64,000 nucleotides of DNA from the NCBI RefSeq assembly GCF_024137965.1, contig NZ_CP099975.1, forward strand, positions 3,348,001 through 3,412,000, in the 5' to 3' direction. Positions within the stretch are counted from its first letter, which is position 1, and each line of letters starts with the position of its first letter. The DNA comes from Halomonas sp. Y3. GTDB lineage: Bacteria; Pseudomonadota; Gammaproteobacteria; Pseudomonadales; Halomonadaceae. Under the pieces are notes generated by a model. The model saw only the letters and a program-made list of their open reading frames with translations, was not told the origin of the DNA and ran no database searches. The position numbers and the translations under genes were made by a program. Below are positions 62,152 to 64,000 of the stretch, one piece after another.

Positions 62152-62804
62152 AGAATTCTCATCCGCTTCTCGATCATCCGCAGGATCATCGTCAGGGTGC
62201 CGGTCATGATCAGGTAGAAAACCGCCACTGCCGTCCAGATTTCCACGGCGCGAAAGTTGGCTGCCATGATCTCTTGACCGGTTCGTGTGAGTTCGCTCAC
62301 CCCAATCACAATGAACAGCGACGTATCCTTGAGGCTGACAATACACTGGTTGCCCAGGGGCGGAATCAGTCGGCGAAAGGCCAGCGGCCCCACGATGTAG
62401 ACGATGACTTTCCAGCGCGGCAGTCCGATCGAGAGGCCTGCCTCGGTCAGGCCCTTGGAAATCGACAGCACCGCCCCACGGACGATCTCGGCAATATAGG
62501 CGCCCGCATTTATCATGATCGCCAGAATCGCCGTGGTCATCGGATCAATACGGATACTGGCCAGCACGGGAAGCGCAAAGTAAAGAAACATCACCTGGAC
62601 AACGATAGGCGTGCCGCGAATCACCTCGACGTAAACGAAGGCGAGGCCATTGATGACATGCCCACCGTAGGCGCGCATCAGACCAACGATGGCACCGATC
62701 AGCATGCCGCCTGCCAGTCCCATTACGGTGATATAGAGCGTGACCCTGGCCCCGTCCATCAAATGGGGCAGGAATCCGGAGATGATGGACCAATCGACAT
62801 TCAT
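62148..62804 (-). CDS. Polar amino-acid ABC transporter permease (GlnP-like)
   Basis: 218 residues from [20 protein letters not shown], 5 membrane segments. The EAA loop [20 protein letters not shown] and [20 protein letters not shown] are family features. An ATG 45 bases upstream adds residues without membrane character. It sits 78 bases after the binding-protein gene. Confidence 0.95.
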   Translation of the reverse strand: MNVDWSIISGFLPHLMDGARVTLYITVMGLAGGMLIGAIVGLMRAYGGHVINGLAFVYVEVIRGTPIVVQVMFLYFALPVLASIRIDPMTTAILAIMINAGAYIAEIVRGAVLSISKGLTEAGLSIGLPRWKVIVYIVGPLAFRRLIPPLGNQCIVSLKDTSLFIVIGVSELTRTGQEIMAANFRAVEIWTAVAVFYLIMTGTLTMILRMIEKRMRIL

Positions 62805-62882
62805 GCTCGAACCCCCGAGTTTCAATTTCGAGCGGGCGGGACACCCCACCAGCTCGGTGCTTTCTAGCAGGTGAAAGGAGGG

Positions 62883-63620
62883 TTACTGAGCGCCATCTTC
62901 GCCGAACCACTTGGCGTAGATTTCGTCGTAACGGCCATCTTCGCGCATGGATGCCAGCACGGCATTGACCGGCTCGACCAACTCACTGCCCTTGGGGAAA
63001 GCAATACCGTACTCATGCGCCATCATCTGCTCACCGACGGCCTTCACCTGGCCATCGCCGGCCGTCGCGATGTAATAGAGCACATTGGGCGTATCATGCA
63101 TGGCCGCATCGACTCGCCCGGTCCGTAGCTCGAGATAGGCGTTATCGATGTTGGGAAACTGGCGCAGCTCGGTGTCGGTGAAATTCTCTCGAGCATAATC
63201 CGCCGCAGAGGTACCGGTACGCACGGCGAGGGTCTTGCCAGCTAGATCTTCGGCGCCTGTAATATCGCTATCCGCCGGCACCATAATTCGGAAACCGCTC
63301 TCATAGTAGCCGTCCGAAAAATCGATGACCTCGGCACGATCGGGTCGAATCGTGATGCCGGCGAGCGCAACATCGATCTGGCCAGTCTGCAGGCCGGGAA
63401 TGATGCCGTTGAAGTCCATCGGCCGCAGCTCGTACTCGAGGTCCAGCTCATCGGAAATGATCTTCCACATATCGATGTCAAAACCGACATATTCACCATC
63501 CTGCATAAACTCGAAAGGGACGAAGGCCGTATCGGTGGCCACTACCAGACGGTCGGCCTTAGCGGTAACAGCGGCTAGAGAGAGTGCGGCGGCAGCCATC
63601 CAGGTTGTCGGCTTTTTCAT
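62883..63620 (-). CDS. Periplasmic amino-acid-binding protein (GlnH-like)
   Basis: 245 residues with a signal peptide ([20 protein letters not shown], cleavage after KA). The mature protein begins [60 protein letters not shown] and [22 protein letters not shown] segments identify family-3 solute-binding proteins. It is the first gene of the operon SBP, permease, ATPase, C45, RpiR. MRNAS at 63635 is an alternative start. Confidence 0.95.
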   Translation of the reverse strand: MKKPTTWMAAAALSLAAVTAKADRLVVATDTAFVPFEFMQDGEYVGFDIDMWKIISDELDLEYELRPMDFNGIIPGLQTGQIDVALAGITIRPDRAEVIDFSDGYYESGFRIMVPADSDITGAEDLAGKTLAVRTGTSAADYARENFTDTELRQFPNIDNAYLELRTGRVDAAMHDTPNVLYYIATAGDGQVKAVGEQMMAHEYGIAFPKGSELVEPVNAVLASMREDGRYDEIYAKWFGEDGAQ

Positions 63621-63831
63621 GGAAGCGTTCCTCATCACTATTGATGTTGTTTGGGCAACGGAGGAGGAGCCTGACTGCCGCCATTGTGGGTGGTCGCGAT
63701 TCGGCAGCGCCAAGTCCTGCAACTATATTTGCACATGATTTCACTCCGGGCAAATATTTGCATCAAGAAGGCGCGACAGTCTCGCGCCGGCAGGCTTCTG
63801 CTACCGGCGGCGTCTCAGGGTAAGGCAGCGC

Positions 63832-64000
63832 TCAGGCCAGCGCCTTGATCAGCACCTTGGACTTGCGGGCATGGTTGTAGGTATCACGCTTGAGCGGCGG
63901 CAGCGCCTCGATCTCGGCCAGGCGAAAGCCGTGCTCGAAGAACCAGTGGGCGGTATGGGTGGTCAGGGCGAAGAGTGAGTCGAGCCCGCGACGGCGCGCA
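63832..64000 (-). CDS. argA: N-acetylglutamate synthase, C-terminal end
   Basis: The last 55 codons: GLDSLFALTTHTAHWFFEHG, then FRLAEIEALPPLKRDTYNHA and RKSKVLIKAL. This is the GNAT C-terminus of ArgA, with the LFxLTTxTAHWFxExGF motif. The gene runs off the right edge. It transfers acetyl from acetyl-CoA to glutamate, the first step of arginine synthesis. Confidence 0.85.
   Translation of the reverse strand, partial: ARRRGLDSLFALTTHTAHWFFEHGFRLAEIEALPPLKRDTYNHARKSKVLIKALA

Overview
The window looks like a chromosomal segment of a halophilic gammaproteobacterium, most probably Halomonadaceae. This is inferred from high GC and from the housekeeping set on the right: guaA-guaB, a PRC-barrel exoprotein, xseA, a Prx6-type peroxiredoxin, a glrK-qseG-glrR cluster, a GlnHPQ-type transporter and argA. 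No 16S gene is present, so the genus is an inference.

Layout. (1) 1-2663 is chromosome: the start of a LysE exporter, an IS66-family insertion with an 8-bp target duplication, two small conserved genes, a PhzF-like remnant and a strong hairpin. (2) 2689-48797 is an integrated element of about 46 kb inserted at the 3' end of guaA. The 12-bp guaA tail is repeated at the far end, and integrase-arm-like repeats (TTTTACCGTCA type) lie just inside both ends. Its backbone (integrase, RadC, DUF2958, DUF2285, AlpA, RepA, ParA, DUF2840, TraF, DUF3363 relaxase, TrbI, DUF2274) is that of a Tn4371-like integrative conjugative element. It appears crippled: the integrase is split by IS256, DUF2840 is split by IS3, and traG plus nearly all of trb are missing at an IS1380 junction. 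(3) 48786-64000 is chromosome.

Cargo of the element, left to right. A three-gene Lamassu/ABC-3C defence operon (nuclease, small middle protein, zinc-hook SMC ATPase) lies at 2985-6354. A pyridoxal-phosphate (PLP)-centred cassette lies at 8615-18271: a MocR regulator and MFS exporter diverge from an overlapping operon of BenE-like permease, YggS-type PLP-binding protein, class-I amidotransferase, a pyridoxal kinase-ArgD fusion, TrpB and a truncated TrpA. Replication and transfer genes with an iteron origin and a candidate oriT span about 18.3-26 kb. An XRE-SIR2 operon is at 27.1-29.2 kb and a MarR-HEAT repeat-DUF6616 operon at 29.4-31.0 kb. A retron-like reverse transcriptase broken by IS21 lies at 33.6-37.0 kb. 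Two convergent TIR operons follow: TIR, SLOG, TIR (plus strand) and TIR, Nmad2, MazG-like, uracil-DNA-glycosylase-like (minus strand). Toxin-antitoxin-like genes lead up to the integrase.

The strongest candidates for undescribed biology are the paired TIR / nucleotide-modification operons (38.5-43.7 kb) and the PLP cassette with its kinase-aminotransferase fusion. Secondary points are the repeated 170-bp leader before two backbone genes and a possible sigma-54-driven small RNA upstream of glrK. Five insertion sequences of five families all have recognisable ends. Three of them split genes that can be rebuilt in frame by removing the IS and one target-site copy.
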